Shown one piece after another: positions 42,328 to 52,643 of a stretch of 64,000 nucleotides of DNA. The position numbers and the translations under genes were made by a program. The stretch comes from JAZDLX01 sp964538455 (GTDB lineage Bacteria; Electryoneota; Electryoneia; Electryoneales; Electryoneaceae). The DNA lies in NCBI GenBank assembly GCA_964538455.1, contig CAZIDZ010000010.1, positions 1 to 64,000 of the forward strand. Direction: 5' to 3'. Below the pieces are notes generated by a model. That model saw only the letters and a list, made by a program, of their open reading frames with translations, was not told where the DNA came from and ran no database searches. How positions within the stretch are numbered: position 1 is the stretch's first letter; each line of letters starts with the position of its first letter.

Positions 42328-42692
42328 AGAACCTCCGGAGCCAGGCTGACAATCTTCATGTATTCCTTTTCGCGGAGCTCGCGGGCCACCGGGCCGAAGA
42401 TGCGCGTGCCCTTCGGTTCGTGGCGTTCGTCAAGAATCACTGCCGCGTTGTCGTCGAAGCGGATGTAGGTGCCATCCTTGCGACGGACCGCCTTTTTGGT
42501 GCGCACGACCACCGCCGTCTGCACGGAGCCTTTTTTCACGGCGCTGTTCGGAATCGCGGATTTGACACTGACGACGATGACGTCACCGAGCGAAGCGTAA
42601 TGGTGCCGGGTTCCGCCGAGAATGCGGAAGCACTTAACCTTCTTCGCGCCAGTGTTGTCCGCGACGTTGAGCAGCGTCTCTGTCTGGATCAT
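42324..42692 (-). CDS. rplN: Ribosomal protein L14
   Basis: 122 residues, the exact family length; interacts with L19 and helix 14 of 16S rRNA at a subunit bridge. The MIQTETLLNVADNTGAKKV start and the terminal REKEYMKIVSLAPEVL are standard. Confidence 0.98.
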   Translation of the reverse strand: MIQTETLLNVADNTGAKKVKCFRILGGTRHHYASLGDVIVVSVKSAIPNSAVKKGSVQTAVVVRTKKAVRRKDGTYIRFDDNAAVILDERHEPKGTRIFGPVARELREKEYMKIVSLAPEVL

Positions 42693-42717
42693 GATGCCCT
42701 CTACGGATCAACGCCGC

Positions 42718-42975
42718 TTACACGGCCTTCTTAACGATCTCGATCACCCGCCAGCGCTTGCTGCGCGACATCGGGCGCGCTTCCATCAACCGCACCATAT
42801 CGCCGGTGTGGCACTCGTTAGCCTCATCGTGCGCATGGTACTTTTTAGATTTCGTCACGAATTTCCTGTACAACGGGTGACGAAGCCGCCGCTCGACGAC
42901 CACCGTCACCGTCTTTTCCATCTTGTCGGAAACCACCGTCCCCATGACGGTTTTCCTGTGACCACGCTCGCTCAC
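42718..42975 (-). CDS. rpsQ: Ribosomal protein S17
   Basis: 85 residues; primary rRNA-binding protein of the 30S. Contains GTVVSDKMEKTVTVVVERR, HPLYRKFVTKSKKYHAHDE and the C-terminal signature region GDMVRLMEARPMSRSKRW. GTG start at 42975 with GGAGG upstream. Confidence 0.98.
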   Translation of the reverse strand: MSERGHRKTVMGTVVSDKMEKTVTVVVERRLRHPLYRKFVTKSKKYHAHDEANECHTGDMVRLMEARPMSRSKRWRVIEIVKKAV

Positions 42976-42984
42976 AGATCCTCC

Positions 42985-43215
42985 TTACGCCTCACCCTGG
43001 GACGCGGCAGCGCCGGCTTCCGCCAACTCGCGCTCGTGAATCAGGGTAAGAATGCGCGACACCGCCTTGCGCTGAATGCGCACCTGGATCGGGCTTTCAA
43101 GCTGGCCACTGCCGTTCTGAAAACGCAGGTTCGCCAGCTCCTCCTCCGCGTCGGCCAAACGGGCCTTCAACTCGTCCAGCGAAAGGCCGCGAAGCTCTTC
43201 GATGTTCCGGGCCAT
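42985..43215 (-). CDS. rpmC: Ribosomal protein L29
   Basis: 76 residues; two-helix protein at the polypeptide exit, docking site for trigger factor with L23. Conserved IEELRGLSLDELKARLADAE and LRFQNGSGQLESP. About ten residues longer than E. coli L29 at the C-terminus. Confidence 0.97.
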   Translation of the reverse strand: MARNIEELRGLSLDELKARLADAEEELANLRFQNGSGQLESPIQVRIQRKAVSRILTLIHERELAEAGAAASQGEA

Positions 43216-43219
43216 TGTG

Positions 43220-43633
43220 CTATCCTTCCAGACGCGTCACGATTTTCGTTCTCACGGGCAGTTTGTGCATCGCCCGCTCCAGGGCTTCCTTAGCGAGACC
43301 CGGCTCGACACCGCCGAGTTCGAACATCACCCGCCCCGGGCGCACCACCGCCACCCAGAACTCAGGCGTGCCCTTTCCCTTGCCCATCCGGACCTCGGCG
43401 GGCTTTTTTGTCACCGGCTTGTCCGGAAAAATCCGGATCCAGACCTTGCCGCCGCGTTTGACGTGGCGAGTCATCGCCACACGTGCCGCCTCGATCTGCC
43501 GCGCTGTGATCCAGCCCGGTTCCAGGGTCATGATGCCAAAGTCACCGAAGGAGACTTCGTTCCCACGGTAGGACAGACCCCTCATCCGGCCTTTCTGAAC
43601 CTTGCGGTGTTTAACTCGCTTGGGTGCAAGCAT
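43220..43633 (-). CDS. rplP: Ribosomal protein L16
   Basis: 137 residues, the standard length; needed for the peptidyl-transferase region and A-site tRNA. Signatures: MLAPKRVKHRKVQKGRMRGL, WITARQIEAARVAMTRHVKR and RMGKGKGTPEFWVAVV, with the arginine that is hydroxylated in E. coli present in RMGKGKG. Confidence 0.98.
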   Translation of the reverse strand: MLAPKRVKHRKVQKGRMRGLSYRGNEVSFGDFGIMTLEPGWITARQIEAARVAMTRHVKRGGKVWIRIFPDKPVTKKPAEVRMGKGKGTPEFWVAVVRPGRVMFELGGVEPGLAKEALERAMHKLPVRTKIVTRLEG

Positions 43634-43686
43634 GCTTCCACTCTCGCGCTATCGTTCCGCCGGATCCATTCCGGCGCGCGTTGTCG

Positions 43687-44349
43687 TCAGTTGGCCTTGG
43701 TGGCGTTTCCGCCCATCTGGCCCTTGCCCAGAATCTCGCCCTTGCAGATCCACACCTTGACGCCGATCGTGCCGTAGGTGGTTTTCGCCACGTCCTGGGC
43801 GTAATCGATGTCGGCGCGCAGGGTGTGCAGCGGGATGCGGCCTTCCTTGTACATTTCGGTGCGGCTCATTTCGGCGCCGCCGAGACGCCCGGCGGTCATC
43901 ACCTTAATGCCCTCCGCGCCCATCCTCATCGCCGCCTGAATCGCCTTCTTCATCGCCCGGCGGAAACTCACGCGGCCTCGGAGCTGGTGCGCGATCGATT
44001 CCGCCACGAGGGCGGCTTCGATTTCGGGGCGCTTGATTTCAAAGATGTTCAACTGAACATCCTTGCCCGTGAGCTGCGCCAATTCGGCCTTCAGCTTGTC
44101 CACCTCGCTGCCTTTTCGCCCGATCACGATGCCGGGGCGCGCCGTGTGGATCGAGATCGTCACCAGCTTCGGCGTGCGCTCGATCTCGACGCGCGACACT
44201 CCAGCGTTCTGCAGACGCTTGGAGAGGTAGCGACGCAGCATCAGGTCTTCCTGGAGTTTGGCCGCCGTGCTTTTTTCATCAAACCAGTTGGAGGACCACG
44301 TTTTGTTGACCTTCAACCGGAACCCGATGGGATGAACCTTCTGACCCAT
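43687..44349 (-). CDS. rpsC: Ribosomal protein S3
   Basis: 220 residues; mRNA entry-channel protein. Begins MGQKVHPIGFRLKVNKTW and contains the KH-domain loop VIGRKGSEVDKLKAEL and the C-terminal signature IKVMTAGRLGGAEMSRTE. The start is the ATG at 44349; the longer frame to 44385 would overlap rplV and is rejected. Confidence 0.98.
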   Translation of the reverse strand: MGQKVHPIGFRLKVNKTWSSNWFDEKSTAAKLQEDLMLRRYLSKRLQNAGVSRVEIERTPKLVTISIHTARPGIVIGRKGSEVDKLKAELAQLTGKDVQLNIFEIKRPEIEAALVAESIAHQLRGRVSFRRAMKKAIQAAMRMGAEGIKVMTAGRLGGAEMSRTEMYKEGRIPLHTLRADIDYAQDVAKTTYGTIGVKVWICKGEILGKGQMGGNATKAN

Positions 44350-44371
44350 GATTTCCTCGCTCGATCCGCGC

Positions 44372-44710
44372 CTACGTCCTGACAACCAGCGTCATGTGGC
44401 TGGTACGCTTGTTGATCCTGGTGGCGCGGCCCATGGCGCGCGCCCGCCAGCGGCGCAGGGTAGGACCCTCATCCACCCGCACCTCGGCGATCACAGCTTC
44501 GTTGACGTTGACACCTCTGGCCTCTTCCTGGCCCATCAGGTTGGTCAACGCGCTGCGCAACAGCTTTTCGAGGTGGTGTGCGGCCCGCTTCGGACTGTGC
44601 GTCAACACACCCTGAGCCTGGCCGGCCTTCATCCCGCGGATCATATCCGCAACCAGCCTCGCCTTGCGCGGCGCAATCCGTACGTAACGGGCTGTCGCTT
44701 TCGCTTCCAT
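44372..44710 (-). CDS. rplV: Ribosomal protein L22
   Basis: 112 residues; lines the exit tunnel, with the beta-hairpin region RRWRARAMGRATRINKRTSH (a site of macrolide-resistance mutations in other species). Start ATG at 44710 gives MEAKATARYVRIAPRKARLV; the longer frame to 44803 would run into rpsS. Confidence 0.98.
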   Translation of the reverse strand: MEAKATARYVRIAPRKARLVADMIRGMKAGQAQGVLTHSPKRAAHHLEKLLRSALTNLMGQEEARGVNVNEAVIAEVRVDEGPTLRRWRARAMGRATRINKRTSHMTLVVRT

Positions 44711-44726
44711 TCCGATCCGCCCTCGC

Positions 44727-45017
44727 TTACTTGATCTTGCCGGCCTTTTCCGTCTTCCTGGTCCCGGCGTGGCTACGGAAGGTGCGGGTCGGGGCGAACT
44801 CACCCAACTTGTGACCGACCATGTTTTCCGTCACGAACACCGGGATATGCTTGTGCCCGTTGTGCACCGCCAGAGTGAGACCGACGAACTCCGGGCTGAT
44901 GGTGCTGCGGCGGGACCAGGTCTTGATGACCTTCTTGTCCCCCGTCTGCTGAGCCACCTGGATCTTCTTCATCAGGTGCTCATCGATGAACGGTCCCTTT
45001 TTGATCGACCGGGCCAT
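44727..45017 (-). CDS. rpsS: Ribosomal protein S19
   Basis: 96 residues; 30S head protein contacting S13 and tRNA. Contains RSIKKGPFIDEHLMKKI, KTWSRRSTISPEFVGLT and the signature HVGxKLGEF region as MVGHKLGEFAPTRTFRSH. Confidence 0.98.
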   Translation of the reverse strand: MARSIKKGPFIDEHLMKKIQVAQQTGDKKVIKTWSRRSTISPEFVGLTLAVHNGHKHIPVFVTENMVGHKLGEFAPTRTFRSHAGTRKTEKAGKIK

Positions 45018-45036
45018 AGCGTCCTCTATCCGTTCC

Positions 45037-45867
45037 TTACTTCTGGTTGCGCCGTTTGATGATGTACTTGTCTGACTTCTTCGTCCCGACCCGGGTCTTG
45101 TACCCCTTGGTCGGCTTACCCCACGGTGTGCAGGGGTGCCGTCCTCCGGAACTGCGTCCTTCGCCGCCGCCCATGGGGTGATCCACCGGGTTCATGACCA
45201 CGCCGCGGACATGCGGGCGGCGACCCAACCAGCGGCTCTTTCCCGCCTTGCCGAAGGACTGGTTTTCGTGCTGCTCGTTGCCCACCGAACCGATTGTCGC
45301 GAGGCACCCCTGGGGCACCTGGCGCATCTCTCCGCTCGGCAACTTGAGCACAGCCATCCCCGCATCGCGGGCCATCAATCGAACGCTGGCTCCCGCGCTG
45401 CGCGCCAACTGGCCGCCTCGTCCCGGCTGCATCTCGACATTGTGCACTTCCGTGCCCAGCGGTATGAATTCGAGGGGCATCGCGTTTCCGGCCCGAATCT
45501 CGACCTGCTCGCGCCCGCTGGCCAACTGGTCTCCCACCTTCAAACCCTTCGGCGAGAGGATATACCGCTTTTCCCCATCCGCGTAGACGAGCAGTGCGAT
45601 GTTCGCGCTGCGGTTGGGATCGTACTCGATTGTGGCGACCTGCGCCGGCACACCGAATTTGTCACGGTGGAAGTCGATGCGACGGTACTTCCGCTTGTGA
45701 CCGCCCCCCCGCTGCCAGATGGTGACACGGCCGAAGTTGTTCCGGCCGCCACTCTTGGACAGAGGTTCGAGAAGGCTTTTCTCCGGTTGAACCTTGCTCA
45801 GTTCGGACTTGTCAAGGTTTGTGCGGAAACGTTGTCCCGGTGTTACCGGATTGTATTTCTTCAACAT
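45037..45867 (-). CDS. rplB: Ribosomal protein L2
   Basis: 276 residues; one of the most conserved 50S proteins, needed for subunit joining and peptidyl transfer. Contains GRNNFGRVTIWQRGGGHKRK, and near the C-terminus VRGVVMNPVDHPMGGGEGRS with the conserved His that is essential for activity. 67 bases from rplW. Confidence 0.98.
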   Translation of the reverse strand: MLKKYNPVTPGQRFRTNLDKSELSKVQPEKSLLEPLSKSGGRNNFGRVTIWQRGGGHKRKYRRIDFHRDKFGVPAQVATIEYDPNRSANIALLVYADGEKRYILSPKGLKVGDQLASGREQVEIRAGNAMPLEFIPLGTEVHNVEMQPGRGGQLARSAGASVRLMARDAGMAVLKLPSGEMRQVPQGCLATIGSVGNEQHENQSFGKAGKSRWLGRRPHVRGVVMNPVDHPMGGGEGRSSGGRHPCTPWGKPTKGYKTRVGTKKSDKYIIKRRNQK

Positions 45868-45933
45868 GGTTCCCTCGCGGCGGTGTCACTGACATCGCCG
45901 TCCGCCGTTCGCGGCTTGCGCGGCGGGCGAACG

Positions 45934-46230
45934 CTAGACGTTTTCGAACAATTCGAGTTTCTGTCCCTCGGCCAAAGTCACAAAGGCCTTCTTGCGAGCG
46001 GCACGGTAGCCGGCGAAGCGGCCCATCCGTTTGAGTTTGCCCCGGACGCTCGTCGTCCGGACCCCCTCGACCTTCACTTCGAAGATCGTCTCCACCGCCC
46101 GCTTGATCTCGACCTTGTTCGCGTCGCGCGGCACCTCGAAGGCGTAGGTATTCAGCCTTTCGGTCATCCGCACGGCCTTTTCGGTCATCAGCGGCCGCTT
46201 AAGCAGCTTTCTCAGACGCGCGCTTTCCAC
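45934..46230 (-). CDS. rplW: Ribosomal protein L23
   Basis: 98 residues; exit-tunnel protein that docks trigger factor and SRP. Start is GTG at 46230 with GAGGT five bases upstream, giving LRKLLKRPLMTEKAVRMTE as in the family, and it ends GQKLELFENV. The start lies inside the last 32 bases of rplD, an overlap larger than elsewhere in the cluster. Confidence 0.96.
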   Translation of the reverse strand: MESARLRKLLKRPLMTEKAVRMTERLNTYAFEVPRDANKVEIKRAVETIFEVKVEGVRTTSVRGKLKRMGRFAGYRAARKKAFVTLAEGQKLELFENV

Positions 46231-46852
46231 CTAGCACCTCGGAGATGGCGTTCAGGGCGCCCTGCTGGATCACGAGCACCCGGCTGTTCAACAGATCATA
46301 GGTCGACGCCTGCACACCCACCTGCACCGCGCAACGTTCCAGGTTGCGGGCGCTTTTCACCAGGTTGACGTCGTACTCTTTTGTCAGGATCAACACTTTC
46401 TGGTCCTGCAGTTCGAGCGACGCGAGCAGCGCGACGACTTCCTTGGTTTTCGGACTTTCAAAATTGAAATCCTCGACGACGCGCACGGCCTCTTCCGCGG
46501 CCCTCGCCGAAAAAGCGCTGCGGCGGGCCAAGCGGTTCATCTTCAGCGGCATCCTCATCACGTAGGGATGCGGCTGCGGGCCGAAAATGGTGCCTCCATG
46601 GCGCCAGATCGGGCTGCGCGTCGAACCCGCGCGCGCCGTGCCACGACCTTTCTGACGCCAGGGTTTCTTGCCACCGCCCGAGACCAGTTTTCGGTTCTTC
46701 GAAGCGTGGGTGCCCTGACGCATCCGGGCGCGCTGCACCTTTACCGCCAGCCACATGGCGTGCTCGTTGGGCTCAATGCCGAACACCGAAGCATCCAATT
46801 CCGCCTTGGCGCCCGTCGGCTTGCCCTCGCGGCTGTACACAGGCAGCTTCAT
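46199..46852 (-). CDS. rplD: Ribosomal protein L4
   Basis: 217 residues; lines the exit tunnel and in enterobacteria represses its own S10 operon. Contains the signature RQGTHASKNRKLVSGGGKKP and KGRGTARAGSTRSPIWRHGG. The start overlaps the rplC stop by four bases. Confidence 0.98.
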   Translation of the reverse strand: MKLPVYSREGKPTGAKAELDASVFGIEPNEHAMWLAVKVQRARMRQGTHASKNRKLVSGGGKKPWRQKGRGTARAGSTRSPIWRHGGTIFGPQPHPYVMRMPLKMNRLARRSAFSARAAEEAVRVVEDFNFESPKTKEVVALLASLELQDQKVLILTKEYDVNLVKSARNLERCAVQVGVQASTYDLLNSRVLVIQQGALNAISEVLGGKRASEKAA

Positions 46853-47481
46853 CGTTCACCTGAAATCTTATGCAGCTCGACAATCGAATTCCGGGCTCCC
46901 GGCACCGCACCTTTGACGAGCAGCAGATTCTTGTCGGTCACCACTTCAATCACTTCCAGGTTCTTCACCGACACTTTCGCATTACCGTACTGTCCGGGCA
47001 ACCGCTGGCCCAGCCAGACACGGCCGGGCGAGGTGGTCGAACCGATTGACCCGGGCCCGCGGAAAGATTCATGAGTGCCGTGCGAACCCTTGTGGCCATG
47101 GAAATTGTGGCGCTTGATCACCCCCGCAAACCCACGGCCCTTGCTCGTTCCGCGCACGCTGACCCGGTCGCCTTCCGCGAAAATCTCCTCGACGTGGATC
47201 TCGCTTCCCGCGTCGCGCGCGGCCATTCCGCGGAACTCGCGCAGGACGCGATGGGGATTGACCCCCGCGCGTTTATAGTGGCCGGAGAGCGGCTTGTTCA
47301 CCTGGCGCAGCGACTTCGCACCGTAGGCGAGCTGCAGGGCGTCGTACCCATCCTGCCCTTCCGCCGATTTCACCTGCACCACCGGGTTCGGCACGACCTC
47401 GATCACCGTGACAGGAATCTGCATTCCCTCGCGGTAGACACTGGTCATCCCGATCTTGCGACCCAACAGTCCATCCGACAT
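46849..47481 (-). CDS. rplC: Ribosomal protein L3
   Basis: 210 residues; early 50S assembly protein reaching the peptidyl-transferase centre. Starts MSDGLLGRKIGMTSVYREG after AAAGGGA and contains the tip region KGRGFAGVIKRHNFHGHKGS. An in-frame ATG at 47511 overlaps rpsJ and is not used. Confidence 0.98.
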   Translation of the reverse strand: MSDGLLGRKIGMTSVYREGMQIPVTVIEVVPNPVVQVKSAEGQDGYDALQLAYGAKSLRQVNKPLSGHYKRAGVNPHRVLREFRGMAARDAGSEIHVEEIFAEGDRVSVRGTSKGRGFAGVIKRHNFHGHKGSHGTHESFRGPGSIGSTTSPGRVWLGQRLPGQYGNAKVSVKNLEVIEVVTDKNLLLVKGAVPGARNSIVELHKISGER

Positions 47482-47494
47482 CGTCAGGTCCCTT

Positions 47495-47803
47495 TCAGGT
47501 CTTGATCTCAATGTCCACGCCGGCGGGCAACTCGAGCTTCATCAGGGCATCGATCGTCTTCGACGTCGAGTTAAGGATGTCGATGAGACGCTTGTGCACC
47601 CGGGTCTCGAACTGCTCACGGGACTTTTTGTCAACATGCGGCCCGCGCAGCACCGTGTAGAACGTGCGCCGCGTAGGCAACGGAATCGGCCCGCTGATCA
47701 CCGCCCCCGTACTCCGGGCAGTCTGAATGATCTTCTGGGTCGATTTGTCCAGCAGGTTGTGGTCATACGCTTTCAAGCGTATCCGGATATTCTGCCCGGC
47801 CAC
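47495..47803 (-). CDS. rpsJ: Ribosomal protein S10 (NusE)
   Basis: 102 residues; 30S head protein and, with NusB, an antitermination factor linking NusG and the ribosome. Contains RIRLKAYDHNLLDKSTQKI and GPIPLPTRRTFYTVLRGPHV. GTG start at 47803 with GGAGG upstream. Directly downstream of tuf after 88 bases, so the str and S10 operons are joined. Confidence 0.98.
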   Translation of the reverse strand: MAGQNIRIRLKAYDHNLLDKSTQKIIQTARSTGAVISGPIPLPTRRTFYTVLRGPHVDKKSREQFETRVHKRLIDILNSTSKTIDALMKLELPAGVDIEIKT

Positions 47804-47891
47804 GTGGACCTCCGGTAACTCGATTCTTTATCCATCCCGGTGCGACGCGGCCGATGCAGCCCGCTGCGCCGGGAAACCTTCACAGCAAAGG

Positions 47892-49082
<1,191 letters not shown>

Positions 49083-49107
49083 GATTCAACCCTCTTGCTG
49101 GGTTCCC

Positions 49108-51222
49108 TTAATAACCGCGAACCTTTTTGACCACCTCTTCCTGCACGCTCTGCGGGACGCGCAGATAATGGTCAAACTCCATCGTAAACAACGCCCGCCC
49201 CTGGGTCATCGACCGCAGTTCCGTCGCGTATCCAAACATTTCCGAAAGCGGAACATCCGCACGCACGACTTGAGCGTCGCGGCGCGGGGCAATGCCATGA
49301 ATTTTCGCACGCCTGCTGGACAGGTTCCCCATCACGTCCCCCACGTACTCCTCGGGGGTCACCACCTCGAGCTTCATGATCGGCTCGGTGATGTAAGGAT
49401 CCGCCTTCTGGGCGGCGTCCTTGATCGCCATGCTGCCCGCGACGCGGAAGGCCATCTCGCTGGAGTCAACCTCGTGATAACTGCCGTCCACGAGCCGGAC
49501 CTTCACATCATCCATCGGGTAGCCCGCCAACACTCCCGATCCGAGGGCATCCTGAATTCCCAGCCGAACCGCGGGGATGTACTCTTTCGGGATCTTTCCG
49601 CCGACGATTTTGTCCTCGAAAACGTAGCCCGACCCCTGGGGAAGCGGCTCTACCTCGATAATCGCGTGTCCATACTGTCCATGCCCGCCGGACTGGCGGA
49701 CAAAACGGCCTTCGCCCTTGGCCGCTTTGCCAAGGCTTTCCTTGTAGGCCACCTGGGGGTTGCCCACATTGGCCTGAACCTGGAATTCCCGCATCAGGCG
49801 GTCGATCAGGATTTCCAGGTGAAGCTCGCCCATGCCGCTGATTTGCGTCTGGCCCGCCTCCTCGTCGTACCGAACCATGAAGGTCGGATCCTCTTCCGCA
49901 AGCTTGAGCAGACTGTTAACCAGTTGGTCCTGGTCGGCCTTGGTCCTGGGCTCAATCGCGCGGGTGATGACCGGGGTGGGGAACTTCAACGACTCGAGAA
50001 GGATGGGATGGCTGATGTCCGAGAGAGTGTCGCCGGTGCGCACGTCCTTCATGCCGACGAGCGCGACAATACCGCCGCTGAAAACAACGTCCCGCTCTTC
50101 GCGCTTGTTCGCAAACATCTCAAGAATACGGCCAATCCGCTCTTTCCTTCCAGTTCGCTGGTTGACCACCATATCGCCCGTGTGCAGCACGCCCGAATAG
50201 ACGCGGATATAGGTGAGGCGGCCAACATACGGATCGGTCACGATCTTGAAGGCCAGCGCGGCGAATGGCTCATTGTCGTTCTGGGGACGGCTGATCTTGT
50301 TTTCCGTGTGTGGCTGAATTCCATGCACGGGGCCGATTTCAAGCGGGCTCGGCAGGTAATGCACAATCGCGTCGAGGAGACGCTGCACACCCTTGTTCTT
50401 GTAGGAACTGCCACACAGAATCGGGACAATCTTCAGGTCGATCGTCGCTCTGCGAAGCGCAGCGCGGATTTTGTCGTCGGGGATTTCCTTGCCGTCGAGG
50501 AACATCTCCATCAGCCCGTCGTCATAGTCACTGATGGATTCCAGCATTTTCTCGCGCCACTCGTGGGCCATTTCCCTGAGGTCGGGCGGAATCTCGCCCT
50601 CGTCGAATTTCAGGCCGTTCGTGTCCTCGTGGTACCAGATTGCCTGGTTCGTGATCAGGTCCAGGAGGCCGTTGAACATTTCGCCCTGGCCCATCGGGAT
50701 CTGCACGGGGATCGGAGTCGTCCCGAAGCGGTCACGGATCATGTCTACGGCACGGTAGAAGTCGGCGCCGACTCGGTCCATCTTGTTGATGTAGCCGATA
50801 CGGGGAACACCGTACTTGTCCGCCTGCCGCCAGACCGTCTCCGATTGGGGTTCAACGCCACCCACCGCGCAGAACAGCGCCACAGCTCCGTCGAGCACGC
50901 GCAGCGAACGCTCCACCTCGGCGGTGAAGTCGACGTGGCCCGGAGTGTCAATCAACGTCAACCGGTGATCGTTCCACTCGGTAGTGATGGACGCCGACGT
51001 GATGGTGATGCCGCGCTCTTTTTCCTGTTCCATCCAATCGGTGGTTGCTGCGCCGTCATGCACCTCACCCATTCGGTGAAGGCGGCCTGTGTAGTACAGG
51101 ATGCGTTCCGTGGTCGTCGTTTTGCCCGCGTCGATGTGAGCCATGATCCCGAAATTGCGGATCTTGTGCATCGGCCAGCGCCGTTCATCGACCGAGTTTT
51201 TCTTGTTCTTTCCGTTCGCCAT
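49108..51222 (-). CDS. fusA: Elongation factor G
   Basis: 704 residues; GTPase that drives translocation. G1 AHIDAGKTTTTERIL, switch I with DWMEQEKERGITITSA, G3 DTPGHVDFT and G4 NKMDR. Five-domain layout with a complete domain IV loop and ending QEEVVKKVRGY. The N-terminus carries about 20 extra residues (ANGKNKKNSVDERRWPM) before the first conserved strand. Confidence 0.98.
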   Translation of the reverse strand: MANGKNKKNSVDERRWPMHKIRNFGIMAHIDAGKTTTTERILYYTGRLHRMGEVHDGAATTDWMEQEKERGITITSASITTEWNDHRLTLIDTPGHVDFTAEVERSLRVLDGAVALFCAVGGVEPQSETVWRQADKYGVPRIGYINKMDRVGADFYRAVDMIRDRFGTTPIPVQIPMGQGEMFNGLLDLITNQAIWYHEDTNGLKFDEGEIPPDLREMAHEWREKMLESISDYDDGLMEMFLDGKEIPDDKIRAALRRATIDLKIVPILCGSSYKNKGVQRLLDAIVHYLPSPLEIGPVHGIQPHTENKISRPQNDNEPFAALAFKIVTDPYVGRLTYIRVYSGVLHTGDMVVNQRTGRKERIGRILEMFANKREERDVVFSGGIVALVGMKDVRTGDTLSDISHPILLESLKFPTPVITRAIEPRTKADQDQLVNSLLKLAEEDPTFMVRYDEEAGQTQISGMGELHLEILIDRLMREFQVQANVGNPQVAYKESLGKAAKGEGRFVRQSGGHGQYGHAIIEVEPLPQGSGYVFEDKIVGGKIPKEYIPAVRLGIQDALGSGVLAGYPMDDVKVRLVDGSYHEVDSSEMAFRVAGSMAIKDAAQKADPYITEPIMKLEVVTPEEYVGDVMGNLSSRRAKIHGIAPRRDAQVVRADVPLSEMFGYATELRSMTQGRALFTMEFDHYLRVPQSVQEEVVKKVRGY

Positions 51223-51360
51223 GCTCGTCTGCCGTCATCCCGGGGCCACCCCGGTACCTTTCGTTCCGCTTTCGCTTGAGAAAGAGCCGAAACCGAACTC
51301 ACGGCCGCCGCTCTTCCCCATCCGTTACTTAGCCGGGAAGCCGCGGCGCCGTGCCGCTGC

Positions 51361-51831
51361 TTACCAGCGGAAGTGCGCGAAGGCTTTGTTCGCCTCCGCC
51401 ATCTTATGAGTATCTTCTTTCTTTTTAATCGTCGAACCTTCGCCGTTCGCACACGCCAACATCTCAGCGGCGAGCTTCTCCGCCATGTTGCGCCCCGGAC
51501 GCGCCTTCGAAAACGTGATCAGCCAGCGGGTCGCCAACGCCTGTCCGCGGTCCTGGCGCACCTCCACGGGAACCTGGTACGTGCTGCCGCCGACACGGCG
51601 GGATTTGACCTCGACCATCGGCTGAGCGTTGCGCAGCGCCTTCTCAAACGTCGCAACACCCTGTCCCTTGGACTTTTCGTCCATAATTTCGATGGCCTTG
51701 TACACAACGCCTTCCGCGACCGACTTCTTTCCCCGCTCCATCAGGTTGTTGATGAATTTGGCAACCTTGATCGAGTTGTATTTCGGATCGGGAAGAATCT
51801 CCCGCCTGACTGCGCGTTTCCGCCTGGCCAT
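51361..51831 (-). CDS. rpsG: Ribosomal protein S7
   Basis: 156 residues; nucleates 30S head assembly and represses the str operon in E. coli. Contains MARRKRAVRREILPDPKYNS, the signature region FINNLMERGKKSVAEGVVY, and ends KMAEANKAFAHFRW. Separated from fusA by 138 bases. Confidence 0.98.
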   Translation of the reverse strand: MARRKRAVRREILPDPKYNSIKVAKFINNLMERGKKSVAEGVVYKAIEIMDEKSKGQGVATFEKALRNAQPMVEVKSRRVGGSTYQVPVEVRQDRGQALATRWLITFSKARPGRNMAEKLAAEMLACANGEGSTIKKKEDTHKMAEANKAFAHFRW

Positions 51832-51881
51832 ATCGTTCGTTCCTCAATCGCTGCCGTCCCGTCGCTCCGGGACCGGCGACG

Positions 51882-52256
51882 TTACTTCTTCGCCCGTTTT
51901 GTTCCGTACTTGCTGCGGCTTTGGTTGCGGTCCGCCACCCCCGCGGCGTCCAGGGTGCCGCGGATGATGTGATAGCGCACGCCCGGCAAGTCCTTTACAC
52001 GGCCGCCGCGAATCAGCACAATCGAGTGTTCCTGCAGATTGTGCCCCTCGCCCGGGATGTACGCCGTCACCTCGATTCCATTCGAGAGGCGCACACGCGC
52101 CACCTTGCGAAGCGCCGAGTTCGGCTTCTTCGGAGTTGTGGTGTACACACGCGTGCAGACGCCACGCCGTTGCGGGCAATTCTGCAACGCCGGAGCACTC
52201 GTTTTCTTGACCTGCTTCGCACGGCCCTTGCGGACCAGCTGGTTTACCGTCGGCAT
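51882..52256 (-). CDS. rpsL: Ribosomal protein S12
   Basis: 124 residues; decoding-centre protein. The residues where streptomycin-resistance changes arise in other bacteria are wild type: Lys in TTPKKPNSALRK and Lys-Asp in RVKDLPGVRYH. The conserved Asp modified in E. coli is also present (RVKD). First gene of the str operon, reached by a leader of about 380 bases from the promoter at 52644-52672. Confidence 0.98.
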   Translation of the reverse strand: MPTVNQLVRKGRAKQVKKTSAPALQNCPQRRGVCTRVYTTTPKKPNSALRKVARVRLSNGIEVTAYIPGEGHNLQEHSIVLIRGGRVKDLPGVRYHIIRGTLDAAGVADRNQSRSKYGTKRAKK

Positions 52257-52643
52257 TACGTCTCCATCAGCTACGACGTCGGGCGATGCAGCCTCGCCGC
52301 AAGCACCCCACCTTTTGCTCGATCGAACCGCGTCAAGAACGCTCCGCGGTGGATCCTCAACAGCCGAATCCGGAATTGGAACCCGGCCGTTTCAAACCGC
52401 TCCATTCCATGATTTGGCCCCCTTTCAAAGCGCCCCTAAACCAATGTTTCCGTGGGGTCTACCTGCCTTTGAAAGGAGGCAAACAGCAACGAGCGGCACT
52501 CCCCGCACCGCTCGCTACGGTCATCCCCAAACTCTTCTGTTCCTGCATCCGAGTTCGCGAATCATCTGCCGGGCAGGGATTGGGGACCGACAGCGTTCAC
52601 ACCCCGGAATTTTAGTTCAGCAGGATGTCTTTGAAGCCCGGGA
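52257..52643 (-). ncRNA. Structured 5' leader of the rpsL (str/S10/spc/alpha) transcript
   Basis: About 380 bases between a strong promoter and rpsL with no supported ORF. The best structure is a long stem-loop at 52417-52480: GCCUCCUUUCAAA pairs with UUUGAAAGGGGGC over 13 positions (one G-U), enclosing inner helices CCCC/GGGG and AAAC/GUUU with an AUUG tetraloop. A second hairpin follows at 52490-52514 (CGAGCGG/CCGCTCG, 7 bp). The stem can re-pair locally as GCCU/AGGC, a possible switch. I infer a cis-regulatory RNA, perhaps bound by a ribosomal protein such as S7, but it does not match a leader I know. Confidence 0.5.

Noticed and set aside
47804..47891. tRNA genes near tuf
   Set aside because: The tuf-rpsJ and fusA-tuf gaps are too short and contain no cloverleaf-like sequence.
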